A DNA stretch of 36,381 nucleotides from Candidatus Woesearchaeota archaeon (GTDB lineage Archaea; Nanobdellota; Nanobdellia; Woesearchaeales; GW2011-AR9). Where the stretch lies: contig JACPCD010000038.1 in assembly GCA_016179955.1 (NCBI GenBank), positions 1 through 36,381 on the forward strand, given 5' to 3'. The notes below the pieces were generated by a model. The model was not told the DNA's origin. It was given only the letters and a program-made list of their open reading frames with translations, and ran no database searches. How positions within the stretch are numbered: the first letter of the stretch is position 1; each line of letters starts with the position of its first letter. The translations under genes were made by a program, and so were the position numbers. This document shows positions 1-9,722 of this stretch, piece by piece.

Positions 1-129
1 GGGCGGAATTGACCTTATACCGTGACCGTTGGATCGAAATGACGCAGGCGTATCGCTAAGCACGTATTTTTTCTATTCTGAAATTTATCAGTTTTTCCTC
101 GCAAAATTTATAAATATTCCCCATTTTGC

Positions 130-156
130 ATAAAGTATATGGGGGATATACTTTAT
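130..156. promoter_or_regulatory. perfect 11-bp inverted repeat (ATAAAGTATAT-GGGGG-ATATACTTTAT), candidate operator or mRNA hairpin
   Basis: Read directly from the sequence. Lies between the TATA-like TTTATAAATA (~108-117) and the ATG at 157. Confidence 0.6.
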
Positions 157-642
157 ATGCCTAATGCTGTCATCCGCAGTAAACCAGAACAGGAGACGCT
201 GGAAAGATTTCTCGAGTGCTGTAAAGATGGTTCCATCAACAGTATGGACATCATGCTCTTAACGCTGGGCATTGATACTGATGCATCCCAACAGTATGAG
301 CAAGTCTTGGTTGTTCCCGTCTTCATTAATTACTATGGCGGTAAAGATAATCACTCCATTCATCGCCGTGAGAATGAGCCTTTTGGTACTCTCTGTTATT
401 CTAAAGATGATACTACATTAAGTAAACCACTATGGTGTTTTGGGAAACGGTCACCATATGAATTCTTACTGGAGAAAGGGAAGGAATATGCTGAGTACTG
501 CGCCAGTTGGTTTGAGCAGCCTGAATTTGAAGTTACGTTGTTTTCCTGCATCAATCCCCGGGTGAAGAGTAAAACGGACCGCTATACCGTAATCCGTGGT
601 GAATTGCAGAGAAAAGTGGCACGGCCACGTGCGCACGTTTAA
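157..642 (+). CDS. hypothetical protein
   Basis: ORF 139..642. The ATG at 157 directly follows an inverted repeat and is the more likely start. Confidence 0.55.
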   Translation: MPNAVIRSKPEQETLERFLECCKDGSINSMDIMLLTLGIDTDASQQYEQVLVVPVFINYYGGKDNHSIHRRENEPFGTLCYSKDDTTLSKPLWCFGKRSPYEFLLEKGKEYAEYCASWFEQPEFEVTLFSCINPRVKSKTDRYTVIRGELQRKVARPRAHV

Positions 643-679
643 CCACAACCTATTTAATCTCGCGGCGTTTATTCATTCT

Positions 680-1303
680 ATGTCCATTCGCTCTCAGAAA
701 GATTTGGAAATGGTCTTAAGCAAACTGCGTAATTTTGAGCAGCCTTCCTTCCAGTTAGAACAATATGCCACTCCCTCTGCCATTGCGGCAGAATGGATAT
801 GGAGTATGGCATTGCGGGGTGAAGTGGCCGGAAAGGTTATTGTAGATGCCGCTTCCGGTCCGGGTATTTTGGGTATTGGGCTACTGCTCCTGGGAGCTAC
901 GAAAATATTTTTCATTGACAAAGATGCCGGGGCCATGAGCATATGCATGAAGAATTATGAGCAGATTAAAAGAGAGTATGAAATTGGCGCTGCCGAATTT
1001 ATCATTGAAGATATTTCATTATTGGATGTGAGGGCAGATATCGTGGTGCAGAATCCGCCGTTCGGGACGAAAGACACGCATGCTGACAAACGATTTCTGG
1101 AAAAGGCCTTTGCGGTTGCGCCTATCGTGTACAGCATGCATAAATCTACAACCAAGACATTTGTGGAAGCTATTGCCCGAGATCATGGGTTTAGAATCAC
1201 CCACTACTGGGAATTTCAGTTTCCGATAAAAGCGGTTTTTAAATTCCATGAGAAACCGGTAGTTAAGATTGGGGCAGGGTTATGGCGGATGGAGAAAAGA
1301 TGA
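680..1303 (+). CDS. METTL5-like / archaeal N6-adenine RNA methyltransferase
   Basis: Rossmann motif VDAASGPGILGIG, catalytic NPPFGTK motif, and QLEQYATP N-terminus typical of this family. Confidence 0.85.
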   Translation: MSIRSQKDLEMVLSKLRNFEQPSFQLEQYATPSAIAAEWIWSMALRGEVAGKVIVDAASGPGILGIGLLLLGATKIFFIDKDAGAMSICMKNYEQIKREYEIGAAEFIIEDISLLDVRADIVVQNPPFGTKDTHADKRFLEKAFAVAPIVYSMHKSTTKTFVEAIARDHGFRITHYWEFQFPIKAVFKFHEKPVVKIGAGLWRMEKR

Positions 1304-1322
1304 GAGTTTCTAAGAGCATCTT

Positions 1323-1670
1323 TTATGCCGCAAGAGCTACTTCTTTTTTCTTAACCGTATGCTTCTGATGATCAAGCATCGCCTGCCGTATGAGCGCAGC
1401 TTCCAATTCCAGTATTTTCTGCGTCAGCAGGCTTTCAGTATTTAGGGTGTATAATCTGGTTTTCCCGAATTTACGGGTCACTTTAACAATTCCCCTTTCC
1501 TCCAGTTCCGACCAATAATTAAACAGCGAGGCTTTTGAAATTTCTGCTCCACGGGCGATATCTTTCTTGGTGAAGTCAAGTCCTTTATTCTCTACCAGAA
1601 AATCTAGGATGCAAAATAAAGGCATCTTTCCCGTTAGCCGTAATAAGAGTGAATCTTCCATCAACACCAT
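1323..1670 (-). CDS. winged-helix transcriptional regulator
   Basis: DFTKKDIARGAEISKASLFNYWSELEERGIVKVTRKFGKTRLYTLN resembles a wHTH domain. Confidence 0.7.
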   Translation of the reverse strand: MVLMEDSLLLRLTGKMPLFCILDFLVENKGLDFTKKDIARGAEISKASLFNYWSELEERGIVKVTRKFGKTRLYTLNTESLLTQKILELEAALIRQAMLDHQKHTVKKKEVALAA

Positions 1671-1723
1671 TTAAACCGAAAAGTATATAAATGTTTCCCT
1701 TCAAAGTCTATTTTTATAGACTT

Positions 1724-1996
1724 ATGGAATGGGCCGATAAAGAAATTAGAGGAAAAGTTTTACACAAACTTTCTCGTTTTGGAAAATTTCAGCATAGCCA
1801 TACTGCCATTGAGCATCTTCAAAAGGGATTCCCGCCGCATCTTGGTGGAAGAGTAAAAGAGAATATTCATGAACTCAAAAAAGAAGGGATCTTACTCTCG
1901 AAGCCAACAAATTATGGGGAGCAGGTGTCAATCAATGTAGAGATGACAGAGAAAGTGATGGAATATATTACTATTTTCTTAAAGCGTAAGGAATAA
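1724..1996 (+). CDS. conserved archaeal small protein, possible winged-helix fold
   Basis: ORF 1691..1996. TATA-like AAAAGTATATAA (1679-1690) makes the internal ATG at 1724 the likelier start. HTAIEHLQKGFPPHLGGRVKENIHELKKEGILLSKPTNYGEQVSIN pattern. Confidence 0.55.
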   Translation: MEWADKEIRGKVLHKLSRFGKFQHSHTAIEHLQKGFPPHLGGRVKENIHELKKEGILLSKPTNYGEQVSINVEMTEKVMEYITIFLKRKE

Positions 1997-2013
1997 GAGA
2001 ATAACAATTTCCT

Positions 2014-2754
2014 CTAACTTCCAAAATATGTTTCAATGCCCTTGGCAGTGAATCCTTGTCCAAAGACACTCGTAACCCATTCTTCCCTTGGAGCAAGTGT
2101 TAAGAGAATTTCGCGTACCTGCACGTCTTTTTCTGCGCTATGTTGGGGGTTGTACTTATGAAGAGTACTGTAAAAAACATTCTGCAGATAGACCTCATGA
2201 TCTACCTTCGTTTTTAAATCTGGAAGCAGCTTTTCTGCAAGAGTGGAATCAGCATACGCAATAGCCATATGGAGTTGCGCTTTGTATTGGTCTGGTTGCG
2301 CATCATATAACCGTTTCCATTGCTCGGAAGACAATCCTTTGCCAATTGTTCCCACTAGGTTGATCATAGGCCGATGCAACACTTCAGTATCAAATACCAT
2401 TTTCTCAACATACTCATATATGCTAGGAAGAGCAGGAGTGAGATCAAGGCTATGATACGTCGCCATTAAATTCATCTCATCGAGCAACTCGCGCTGTAGA
2501 TCGACGGTAAGCTGGGGATGGCGAGCAGGGAGCTGGCGGTACTCTTGCAGCATCCGTACACACGTCGGGGCAAATAATTCTTTCGTTCTTTCTTCCAAGT
2601 GTCGGTAGAGGTCTGACAGATCATACTCATCCCGGAAACAGAAATTAATAGATTTCCCTTCAACCTCAATTATTCCTTTCTGGGCAAGAAAATCAATAAT
2701 CGTTGCTTCTAGTCTTGATTCATCACGTATAGTTAATGGGGAGGAATTTACCAT
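2014..2754 (-). CDS. hypothetical protein
   Basis: 251-aa ORF. TATA-like element at ~2780 on the minus strand favours the ATG at 2754. Confidence 0.6.
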   Translation of the reverse strand: MVNSSPLTIRDESRLEATIIDFLAQKGIIEVEGKSINFCFRDEYDLSDLYRHLEERTKELFAPTCVRMLQEYRQLPARHPQLTVDLQRELLDEMNLMATYHSLDLTPALPSIYEYVEKMVFDTEVLHRPMINLVGTIGKGLSSEQWKRLYDAQPDQYKAQLHMAIAYADSTLAEKLLPDLKTKVDHEVYLQNVFYSTLHKYNPQHSAEKDVQVREILLTLAPREEWVTSVFGQGFTAKGIETYFGS

Positions 2755-2834
2755 GGGCTCCCATTTCATCCCAAAAAGTATATAAACTTTTATATCTTTT
2801 AGTTATATCCTGGTCGCGTGGATGATCTGCTGAG

Positions 2835-3041
2835 GTGAATACTATGTGTAAACTGAAAACGACATTATGGATTAACACCGTGCTTTTTTCATTGATGGCA
2901 CTGCTGCACTTATTGAGATTGCTACTGCAATGGCCGGCGCAAATCGGCTCTTGGACGGTTCCGGTATGGCTAAGCGGAGTGGGTGTGATTGTAGCAGGCG
3001 CATTAGTGTATTGTAACGCCAAGCATGTGGGTAAAGCTTAA
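2835..3041 (+). CDS. small two-TM membrane protein
   Basis: 68-aa ORF with two hydrophobic segments. Confidence 0.4.
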   Translation: MNTMCKLKTTLWINTVLFSLMALLHLLRLLLQWPAQIGSWTVPVWLSGVGVIVAGALVYCNAKHVGKA

Positions 3042-3154
3042 TAGAGTTAGCTTTCACAGCTCACTTATTAGTCTAGATGGCTAAGAGTTAATTGAACATC
3101 ACCCTACTCGCAAGTATTATAAAGTTCCAGCGCTTTCTGCGTTGCGGTGCATAG

Positions 3155-4387
3155 ATGGAACTCACACTTCTCAATCATTTGCTGGTGGCCCTAGCGTTGG
3201 GTGCCCTTATCGGACTGGAACGAGAATATGCCCGCTACAAGCAACGTGGACATACCTACGCTGGCATACGAACCTTTCCCTTAATCGCTCTCTTCGGTGC
3301 ACTGTCTGGATACTTTGGGGACGTTATTTCAGTGTGGATTCTCCTGCTGGGTCTGGTTGTCATCGGAATAGTCACCATTCTTGCCTACTATGCCGTGTCG
3401 GACAAGAAACATATTGGCGCCACCACCGAAGTTGCAGGCATGCTTACTTTTTTTATCGGGCTGTTAGCATACCGGGGAGAGCTGGGGTTAGCAACTATCT
3501 TAACCGTGGTCATCACGGTCATCCTCTACACCCGTTCCGTCCTGCACCATTTTGCGGCCAAGATCCATCAGAAAGAAATGAGTGCCACTATAACTTTTGC
3601 CGTAATCGCTTTTGTGGTCTTGCCTTTCCTTCCCAACGATAGTTATGGGCCCTATGGCATTTTCAATCCCTTTTTGATATGGCTGGTGGTTTTACTCGTT
3701 TCCGGCATCAGTTTTGCGGGGTATCTCTTGTTGAAATGGTTTGGCGAACGGGGCATTCTACTCTCGGGCCTGTTTGGGGGCTTAGTAAGCAGTACGGTAA
3801 CGACAGCTCATTTTGCCCAGCGCAGCCACAAGGAAGAGCATCGCTATCGCGCCCTCGCCTTAGGCGTATTGGCAGCGAATGCAGTCATGTTCTTCCGCAT
3901 GTTGATAGAAGTTTTTGTGATCAATCCGAGTTTGGGCGTCACGTTGGTTCTACCATTTACCGTGCTTATGGCCATCAATGCCCTCTTGGCCTATGTTTTA
4001 TGGACGCGCACCAAACAAACCAGTGGAAAACTGATGTTGGGGTCTCCGTTTACCTTATGGCCGGCATTGAAATTTGCACTATTCTTTACCATCATCTTAG
4101 GGGTAGTCAAGGGAGCTGAGGCTCTCTTTTCCCTGCAAGGAATCTACATCGTCAGCCTTGCGTCCGGACTTGCCAACGTTGATGCCATCACCATTTCCTT
4201 ATCACAGTTGGCTCAAAACGGGTCGGAACAGGTTGCCCGCAATGGTATATTGCTGGCAGCTCTTGCAGGCATGCTCACCAAAGGCGGCATCGTCTGGCTG
4301 CTGGGGGAAAAGAAATTTTCTTGGCTGGTGATTCAGCTGCTGCTGGTCATTATGGTGCTGGGGATGGTGGTGCTGTATTTTATGTGA
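3155..4387 (+). CDS. MgtC/SapB family (DUF4010-type) membrane protein
   Basis: N-terminal LLVALALGALIGLEREYARY...AGIRTFPLIALFGAL and many TM helices. Confidence 0.85.
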   Translation: MELTLLNHLLVALALGALIGLEREYARYKQRGHTYAGIRTFPLIALFGALSGYFGDVISVWILLLGLVVIGIVTILAYYAVSDKKHIGATTEVAGMLTFFIGLLAYRGELGLATILTVVITVILYTRSVLHHFAAKIHQKEMSATITFAVIAFVVLPFLPNDSYGPYGIFNPFLIWLVVLLVSGISFAGYLLLKWFGERGILLSGLFGGLVSSTVTTAHFAQRSHKEEHRYRALALGVLAANAVMFFRMLIEVFVINPSLGVTLVLPFTVLMAINALLAYVLWTRTKQTSGKLMLGSPFTLWPALKFALFFTIILGVVKGAEALFSLQGIYIVSLASGLANVDAITISLSQLAQNGSEQVARNGILLAALAGMLTKGGIVWLLGEKKFSWLVIQLLLVIMVLGMVVLYFM

Positions 4388-4393
4388 GGAACA

Positions 4394-4843
4394 CTAGTTT
4401 TGGTACCTAAATTTTGCTAGAAAATTATAAAATTCAGGAACTGATGCCCGTATTGCACGTTGGAAATCTGCTGTAAATCCATTTACATCAGTTTCATATC
4501 CCATAATTGTTGGAGTTATTCCTGCGTCTCTAAATTGTTGACCAATTCTAACCATATTTCTGATTACGTTTTCTACAATTACTGCTTCTTGTTCATCATA
4601 CCCTGGCAACCTCTTTAAATCTTCAGGATAAGTAACTACGTCAATTTTTGCTTTATATCCATCAAGAACAGCATACACTGTAGAAATATTTTCACGAAAT
4701 GATTCACCACGTAGATACCTCACCCTACTTTCTAATCTTAATTCGACATTAGATAAATTATTTCGTTGAACAATTCCAACAACAGCATCCACAGATTTAT
4801 TTCCAGGAACCTTAAGTCTCAATTGGTCAGCGATTCTCATTGT
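4394..4843 (-). CDS. hypothetical protein
   Basis: ORF 4394..4912. MRIADQLRLKV is the probable start. Noticeably AT-rich. Confidence 0.5.
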   Translation of the reverse strand, partial: TMRIADQLRLKVPGNKSVDAVVGIVQRNNLSNVELRLESRVRYLRGESFRENISTVYAVLDGYKAKIDVVTYPEDLKRLPGYDEQEAVIVENVIRNMVRIGQQFRDAGITPTIMGYETDVNGFTADFQRAIRASVPEFYNFLAKFRYQN

Positions 4844-5000
4844 AATGTTACAGAACCGCCACTTATTTATATAATTTACTACTAAAAAATAATCTAAAAA
4901 ATAACACCCCACTGATTTACTGGTATCTCCTCTAGAGTAACAAATATACCAACATTTATAAAGAACGAGGGTTCTGAATCCATAATTTAAGCCTAACCTA

Positions 5001-5633
5001 ATGAAAGACCCCCATGTGTTGTGGATTTATGGAAAAGAATTCCTCGATAGGAAACAGACTTGGAAGATAGCACAATCGTTCCCCGTCATGCCCACGATGC
5101 TGTACTGCCATATGGATAGAGATGATGAACAGGTAAAAGCAGAGAAAATCCCTCCAACTATACGTTTATCCCGGCCAACCCCGGAATCTTTGGAAGCTTT
5201 TTTCGCTGATGATAACACATTTAATGCCCTTACTAATGCGTACCTGTATTATGGCGGGGAAAATTCCGCAGGGTGGGATGTTAAAGTATTGATCTCACCC
5301 CACACCTGGATACAGCGGGAAATTGCTTTTGATCATTACGATTCATTTGAGCAGGAATTAATAGCCCGCGGATTACCTTGTTGGCCTCATTTAGCGGCAG
5401 TATTTTATAGAGGAAAGTCCTCCCCAACTGGAGCGGTTGAGGATACTTCAATCCATAGATTACATGAAAAGTTTCTGAGATATGGCAAGATTCTTACGGA
5501 GCAGATTATTCCACTCGGCCAGGAGAATAATTACCTCTTGGGGCTGAGGCATGGAGATGAGAGTGCCCCACTGTTAAGCAAGGATGATTTTGCAAAGATT
5601 CTGTTGCGTAACCAGCTTCTAAGAAACCTTTAA
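5001..5633 (+). CDS. hypothetical protein
   Basis: 210-aa ORF, good coding appearance, no recognised family. Confidence 0.55.
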   Translation: MKDPHVLWIYGKEFLDRKQTWKIAQSFPVMPTMLYCHMDRDDEQVKAEKIPPTIRLSRPTPESLEAFFADDNTFNALTNAYLYYGGENSAGWDVKVLISPHTWIQREIAFDHYDSFEQELIARGLPCWPHLAAVFYRGKSSPTGAVEDTSIHRLHEKFLRYGKILTEQIIPLGQENNYLLGLRHGDESAPLLSKDDFAKILLRNQLLRNL

Positions 5634-5657
5634 AAACATCTTTCCTTTTGCAGGGGT

Positions 5658-8474
5658 ATGACTCTCGATTGGGTTGCAATCCAGGAAAAATGGCAAAAAG
5701 CCTGGGCAAAGGCAGGATTGGGAAACGCAACACCCAGCAAAAATAAAGAAAAGTTCATGATCATCTTTGCCTATCCTGGCATTTCCGGGTATCCGCACGT
5801 GGGCCATATGCGGGGCTATTCGTATACCGATGCCATCGCCCGCTATGAACGGTTACAAGGCAAGGAAGTGCTCTTTCCCGTAGGAACTCATGCATCGGGC
5901 AACCAGGCAATTTCTTTTGCCATGAAAGTCCGGAACAAGGACCAGGAGTGGCTCGAGTACCTGCGCCGGAACGGCTGTCCGGAGAAGAAGCTGAAAGAGT
6001 TAACCACTCCCGAAAAAATTGTGGAGTATTTCAACACTGTCTTCGTGGAAGACTATTGGAAGAAATTTGGCTTCCTCTGCGATTGGGAGCGCTTTACCTG
6101 TACCATCTATCCTGACTACGAGAAATTTATCCAGTGGCAATTCAAAAAGCTGCAGGCAAAGAATTTATTGGTCCAGAAGCCATATTTTGCCACGGCCTGC
6201 GTGAATTGCGGTCCAGTCGCAGTGGACCCGAGTGAAACGGACATTTCCAAAGGCGGCAATGCCGAAAAGAATGAATATACTTTGTTGAAGTTTAAGCAGG
6301 GCAATGATTTTCTGGTCGCTGCGACGTTACGGCCAGAAACGATATACGGCCAGACAAATTTGTGGATAAATCCACGGGCACGCTATGTACGGGTCAACGT
6401 TGAAAAAGAACAGTGGATCATGAGCCGGGAAGCTGCAGAAAAATTGGGTTATCAAAAAGATGATGTAACGATCCAAGAAGATGTGGACAGCGCATCATTG
6501 ATTGGAAAAATGGTAGAGGCACCCGGCATTAACCGAAACATTCCTATCTTGCCTGCATCATTCTGCGATCCCAATGTTGGATCGGGCATCGTCACGAGTG
6601 TTCCTGGCGATGCGCCGTATGATTATGTTGCCTTGCGGCAATTGCAGCAGAATGAGAAAGAATGCCAGAAGTATGGGTTAGAACCACTTGCCATTAAAGA
6701 AATTAAACTTATTCCCATTATCCAATCCTCAGGCTTTGGCGACTTTCCGGCCCGGGAAATTGTGGAGAAGCTGCACATCAAGACTCTTGACGATCCTAAA
6801 CTCGGGGAAGCGACGGCAGACGTTTACAAAGCTGGATTCCATACTGGCGTGATGCGGGAGAACTGCGGCAAGTACGCGGGGAAAAGGGTGGAAGAAGCTA
6901 AAGAATTAGTGAAAGCAGAGCTGCTGCAGGAAGGTACAGCAGATATTTTCCATGACTTGAGTGAGGAAGTCATCTGCCGCTGTGGGGGAAAAGTCATTAT
7001 CAAACGTATTGACGACCAATGGTTTATCAAGTATTCTGATCCGGAACTTACGGAACGGAGCAAGGAACAAGCACGAGAGATGACGATTTTTCCACAAGAA
7101 TATGCCGAACACCTTCCGGCAGTCTTAGATTGGTTTAGCGATAGAGCCTGCGCTCGGTTAGGCAACTGGCTGGGAAGCAAGTTTCCGTTTGATCCGAAAT
7201 GGACCATTGAGCCCATCAGTGATTCGACGTTATATCCAGCATATTACATCGTTTCCAAGTTCGTTAACAATAAAATGTTGAGCGTACAAGATCTTACGGA
7301 AGAGTTTTTTGATTATGTGTTCCTGGGCCGCGGGCAGGGTACCAGAGAGTGGAAGAGTGTTCGTGAAGAATTCCAGTATTTCTATCCGCTGGACCTCAAT
7401 CTCGGAGGAAAAGAACATCAGACAGTGCATTTTCCGGTGTTCCTGATGAATCACGTCGCTATCCTACCTGAAGAGAAGTGGCCCCAAGGAATTTTCGTGA
7501 ACTGGTGGGTTACCGGGAAAGGAAATAAGATATCCAAGAGCAAAGGGGGCGCTGAACCTATACCCCAGGCAATGGCCAAGTATGGCGTCGATGCCATGCG
7601 ACTGTACTATGCTCATATTGGCAGCCCTCACGTTGACGTCGTCTGGGATGAAGAGACAGTCTTAAATTACAAGCTGGCGCTGGAGCGCATTCATTCCCTG
7701 GTGGAAGAGCTGCGAGAACGGAAAGAGCGCAAAAAACAGATTGATGAGTGGATTATCTCCCGGATGCATCAGCATCTGCGGAGCATCAATCACGCCATGG
7801 AACAGTACCAGCTGCGGGAACTGGCGTCCATTACTTATTTTACCATGTATGATGACGTGCGGTGGTATCTCCGCCGTGGAGGCGGTCATCAGAAAACCGG
7901 GGAGGATGTTCTTTCCCTCTGGCTGCGGCTGATGAATCCAATTACCCCTCATCTGAGCGAAGAACTGAATCAGTCAAAAGAATTAGTTTCCGCTTCATCC
8001 TGGCCGGAGCTTGACGAAAAACGTATTATCCTCTCGGCGGATGCCGGGGAAGATCTTATCCGGAAAACTGTGGGAGGAATGCGGAATGTTCTGCGGTTGT
8101 CTGCTTTAGAAAAGCCGAAACAGTTTACGGTGTTCATTGCCGAGCAATGGAAGTATGAATTGTTCACGATTCTTTCTAAAGAGCTGAAGGTAACTCATCA
8201 GATGGGGGAAATTATGCGGAAGGTGCTGGAAGTGGAAGAGCTGAAGATGAAAGGGAAAGAAATCGCGGCGATCGTGACTGCGGTGGTTAAGGATCCGGCC
8301 CGGCTGCCGTCATTGCTACTGTCTCAGGAGCAGGAGTTAGCGGTGATGAAAGATGCAGCAACCTTTCTGGAGCAGGAATTTGGGTGCAAGATTAAGGTGG
8401 CGTTGGCAGAAAAAAGCAAGCAGCCTAAAGCGCAAGCGGCGATGCCGGGGAAAGTAGGGGTGTTGGTGGAATGA
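5658..8474 (+). CDS. leuS: leucyl-tRNA synthetase, archaeal/eukaryotic type
   Basis: HVGHMRGYSYTDAIARYERLQGKEVLFPVGTHASGNQ (HIGH region), editing-domain sequence LRPETIYGQTNLW, GNKISKSKG (KMSKS), full length 938 aa. Confidence 0.95.
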   Translation: MTLDWVAIQEKWQKAWAKAGLGNATPSKNKEKFMIIFAYPGISGYPHVGHMRGYSYTDAIARYERLQGKEVLFPVGTHASGNQAISFAMKVRNKDQEWLEYLRRNGCPEKKLKELTTPEKIVEYFNTVFVEDYWKKFGFLCDWERFTCTIYPDYEKFIQWQFKKLQAKNLLVQKPYFATACVNCGPVAVDPSETDISKGGNAEKNEYTLLKFKQGNDFLVAATLRPETIYGQTNLWINPRARYVRVNVEKEQWIMSREAAEKLGYQKDDVTIQEDVDSASLIGKMVEAPGINRNIPILPASFCDPNVGSGIVTSVPGDAPYDYVALRQLQQNEKECQKYGLEPLAIKEIKLIPIIQSSGFGDFPAREIVEKLHIKTLDDPKLGEATADVYKAGFHTGVMRENCGKYAGKRVEEAKELVKAELLQEGTADIFHDLSEEVICRCGGKVIIKRIDDQWFIKYSDPELTERSKEQAREMTIFPQEYAEHLPAVLDWFSDRACARLGNWLGSKFPFDPKWTIEPISDSTLYPAYYIVSKFVNNKMLSVQDLTEEFFDYVFLGRGQGTREWKSVREEFQYFYPLDLNLGGKEHQTVHFPVFLMNHVAILPEEKWPQGIFVNWWVTGKGNKISKSKGGAEPIPQAMAKYGVDAMRLYYAHIGSPHVDVVWDEETVLNYKLALERIHSLVEELRERKERKKQIDEWIISRMHQHLRSINHAMEQYQLRELASITYFTMYDDVRWYLRRGGGHQKTGEDVLSLWLRLMNPITPHLSEELNQSKELVSASSWPELDEKRIILSADAGEDLIRKTVGGMRNVLRLSALEKPKQFTVFIAEQWKYELFTILSKELKVTHQMGEIMRKVLEVEELKMKGKEIAAIVTAVVKDPARLPSLLLSQEQELAVMKDAATFLEQEFGCKIKVALAEKSKQPKAQAAMPGKVGVLVE

Positions 8475-8519
8475 GAGAAATTCCAAAAGTTTATATATTC
8501 TTATGATATTCTTAAATGT

Positions 8520-9047
8520 ATGAACTGGACTAAACTCTTATATGTGCTGATTATTGTATTGTTGTATATCCCCATGGTGTTTCTGGGAGCGAATGTCTTT
8601 TTCTCCAAATATACTGGAACGAATGCGTATTACCATTACCCCGGGGGAGACTGTTACCAAAAATATCCCTATCCGCAGAATCCGGATGCCGTAACGGCAG
8701 CACAGCGAGTTGCCATTGATGAAAACCAGCGCCGCTGCCAGGAAGAATACCAGGCCGCTCAGGAAAAATGGGAATCAGAGAAACTTGCCTATGAAGGAAC
8801 CAAGTACGTGTTCATCGCTATCTTTAACCTGCTGATTTTATTACTCGCCTTATTCCTGCCACTGTTGCAGGATAGTGTGACTATGGGCTTGTTTTTAGGC
8901 AGCATTGGCGCTACCTTTGGGGCCACTATCCGTTTCTTTGACACGCGCAGCAAGATTGGATTTATTATTTTAGTGATTACGTTCTTTGCCATGCTCTATT
9001 TCATCAACCGCAAGAAAGAGTCGTTTGTGAGCTGGAAGAAGAAGTAA
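8520..9047 (+). CDS. membrane protein of unknown function
   Basis: Hydrophobic N-terminus plus further C-terminal hydrophobic segments around a hydrophilic central segment. Confidence 0.6.
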   Translation: MNWTKLLYVLIIVLLYIPMVFLGANVFFSKYTGTNAYYHYPGGDCYQKYPYPQNPDAVTAAQRVAIDENQRRCQEEYQAAQEKWESEKLAYEGTKYVFIAIFNLLILLLALFLPLLQDSVTMGLFLGSIGATFGATIRFFDTRSKIGFIILVITFFAMLYFINRKKESFVSWKKK

Positions 9048-9089
9048 GGGCTATAAGAAAAATCGTCTTTATCTCTATGTTTAATATTG

Positions 9090-9362
9090 TTAGGGTTGCC
9101 ACCCATACACATAATCGTGGTGGTCATAATAATAAATGACTACGCTTTTTCGTTCATGATCTACTTTGAAAATAAGGACAAAATGCTTATCTATATGCAC
9201 TCGGTTGAAGCCTTGCAGGGGTTTTCGTAAAAATTTATAACCGTACGGTTCTTCCCGAATATCTTGAATCTTCTTACCAAGAATCAGCAATCGTTGTGGG
9301 TTCTTTTTAGAAAGTTTCCTGAATATCCGGTCAGCTTTTTATTTAATCTCCAATCCATACAC
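9090..9362 (-). pseudogene. RelE/ParE-family toxin interrupted by an in-frame TAA
   Basis: Frame from GTG (9362) reads VYGLEIK*KADRIFRKLSKKNPQRLLILGKKIQDIREEPYGYKFLRKPLQGFNRVHIDKHFVLIFKVDHERKSVVIYYYDHHDYVYGWQP. Stop is at 9339-9341. Lies 13 bp after a DUF2683 antitoxin. Confidence 0.7.
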
Positions 9363-9375
9363 GTATCATCAGCTC

Positions 9376-9624
9376 CTAGGCAGAAGTTAACCCATACCTC
9401 TTTGCAAAATTGTCTATCTTTAGGGCCTTTTGTTTTTGTATCTCTTCCATCTTCTGTATAAACTCAGGCCTTAACTCCGGCTCATTCTCATATTCGATAT
9501 ATTCACCCACTATGAACTTAATGGCTTCGCTTTTATCTTTAAGTCCGAGTTTAGCTTTTACAATATCCAAGACCCGGTTCGTGTTGTCATCAAATTCAAC
9601 GAGTGCCTGCACCATATTAGTCAA
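9376..9624 (-). CDS. DUF2683 family protein, probable antitoxin
   Basis: MVQALVEFDDNTNRVLDIVKAKLGLKDKSEAIKFIVGEY... matches the archaeal DUF2683 pattern. Located directly upstream of the RelE-like frame. Confidence 0.75.
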   Translation of the reverse strand: MTNMVQALVEFDDNTNRVLDIVKAKLGLKDKSEAIKFIVGEYIEYENEPELRPEFIQKMEEIQKQKALKIDNFAKRYGLTSA

Positions 9625-9722
9625 CCTAATGTGGGGTTAGGAAGACTTATATTTAAGCTTTTCGGAAGATTAATTGAGGACAAAAAGAAGTGAGTCTGAG
9701 AAGAGCGACTGCAAGTAGTGCA

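Noticed and set aside
3142-3642. 166-aa + ORF (and 3679..4119) overlapping the MgtC/DUF4010 gene in another frame
   Set aside because: Shadow ORFs of a clearly recognisable membrane protein. Composition is not protein-like.
6824-7216. 130-aa minus-strand ORF inside leuS
   Set aside because: Antisense shadow of a conserved synthetase gene with no motif of its own.
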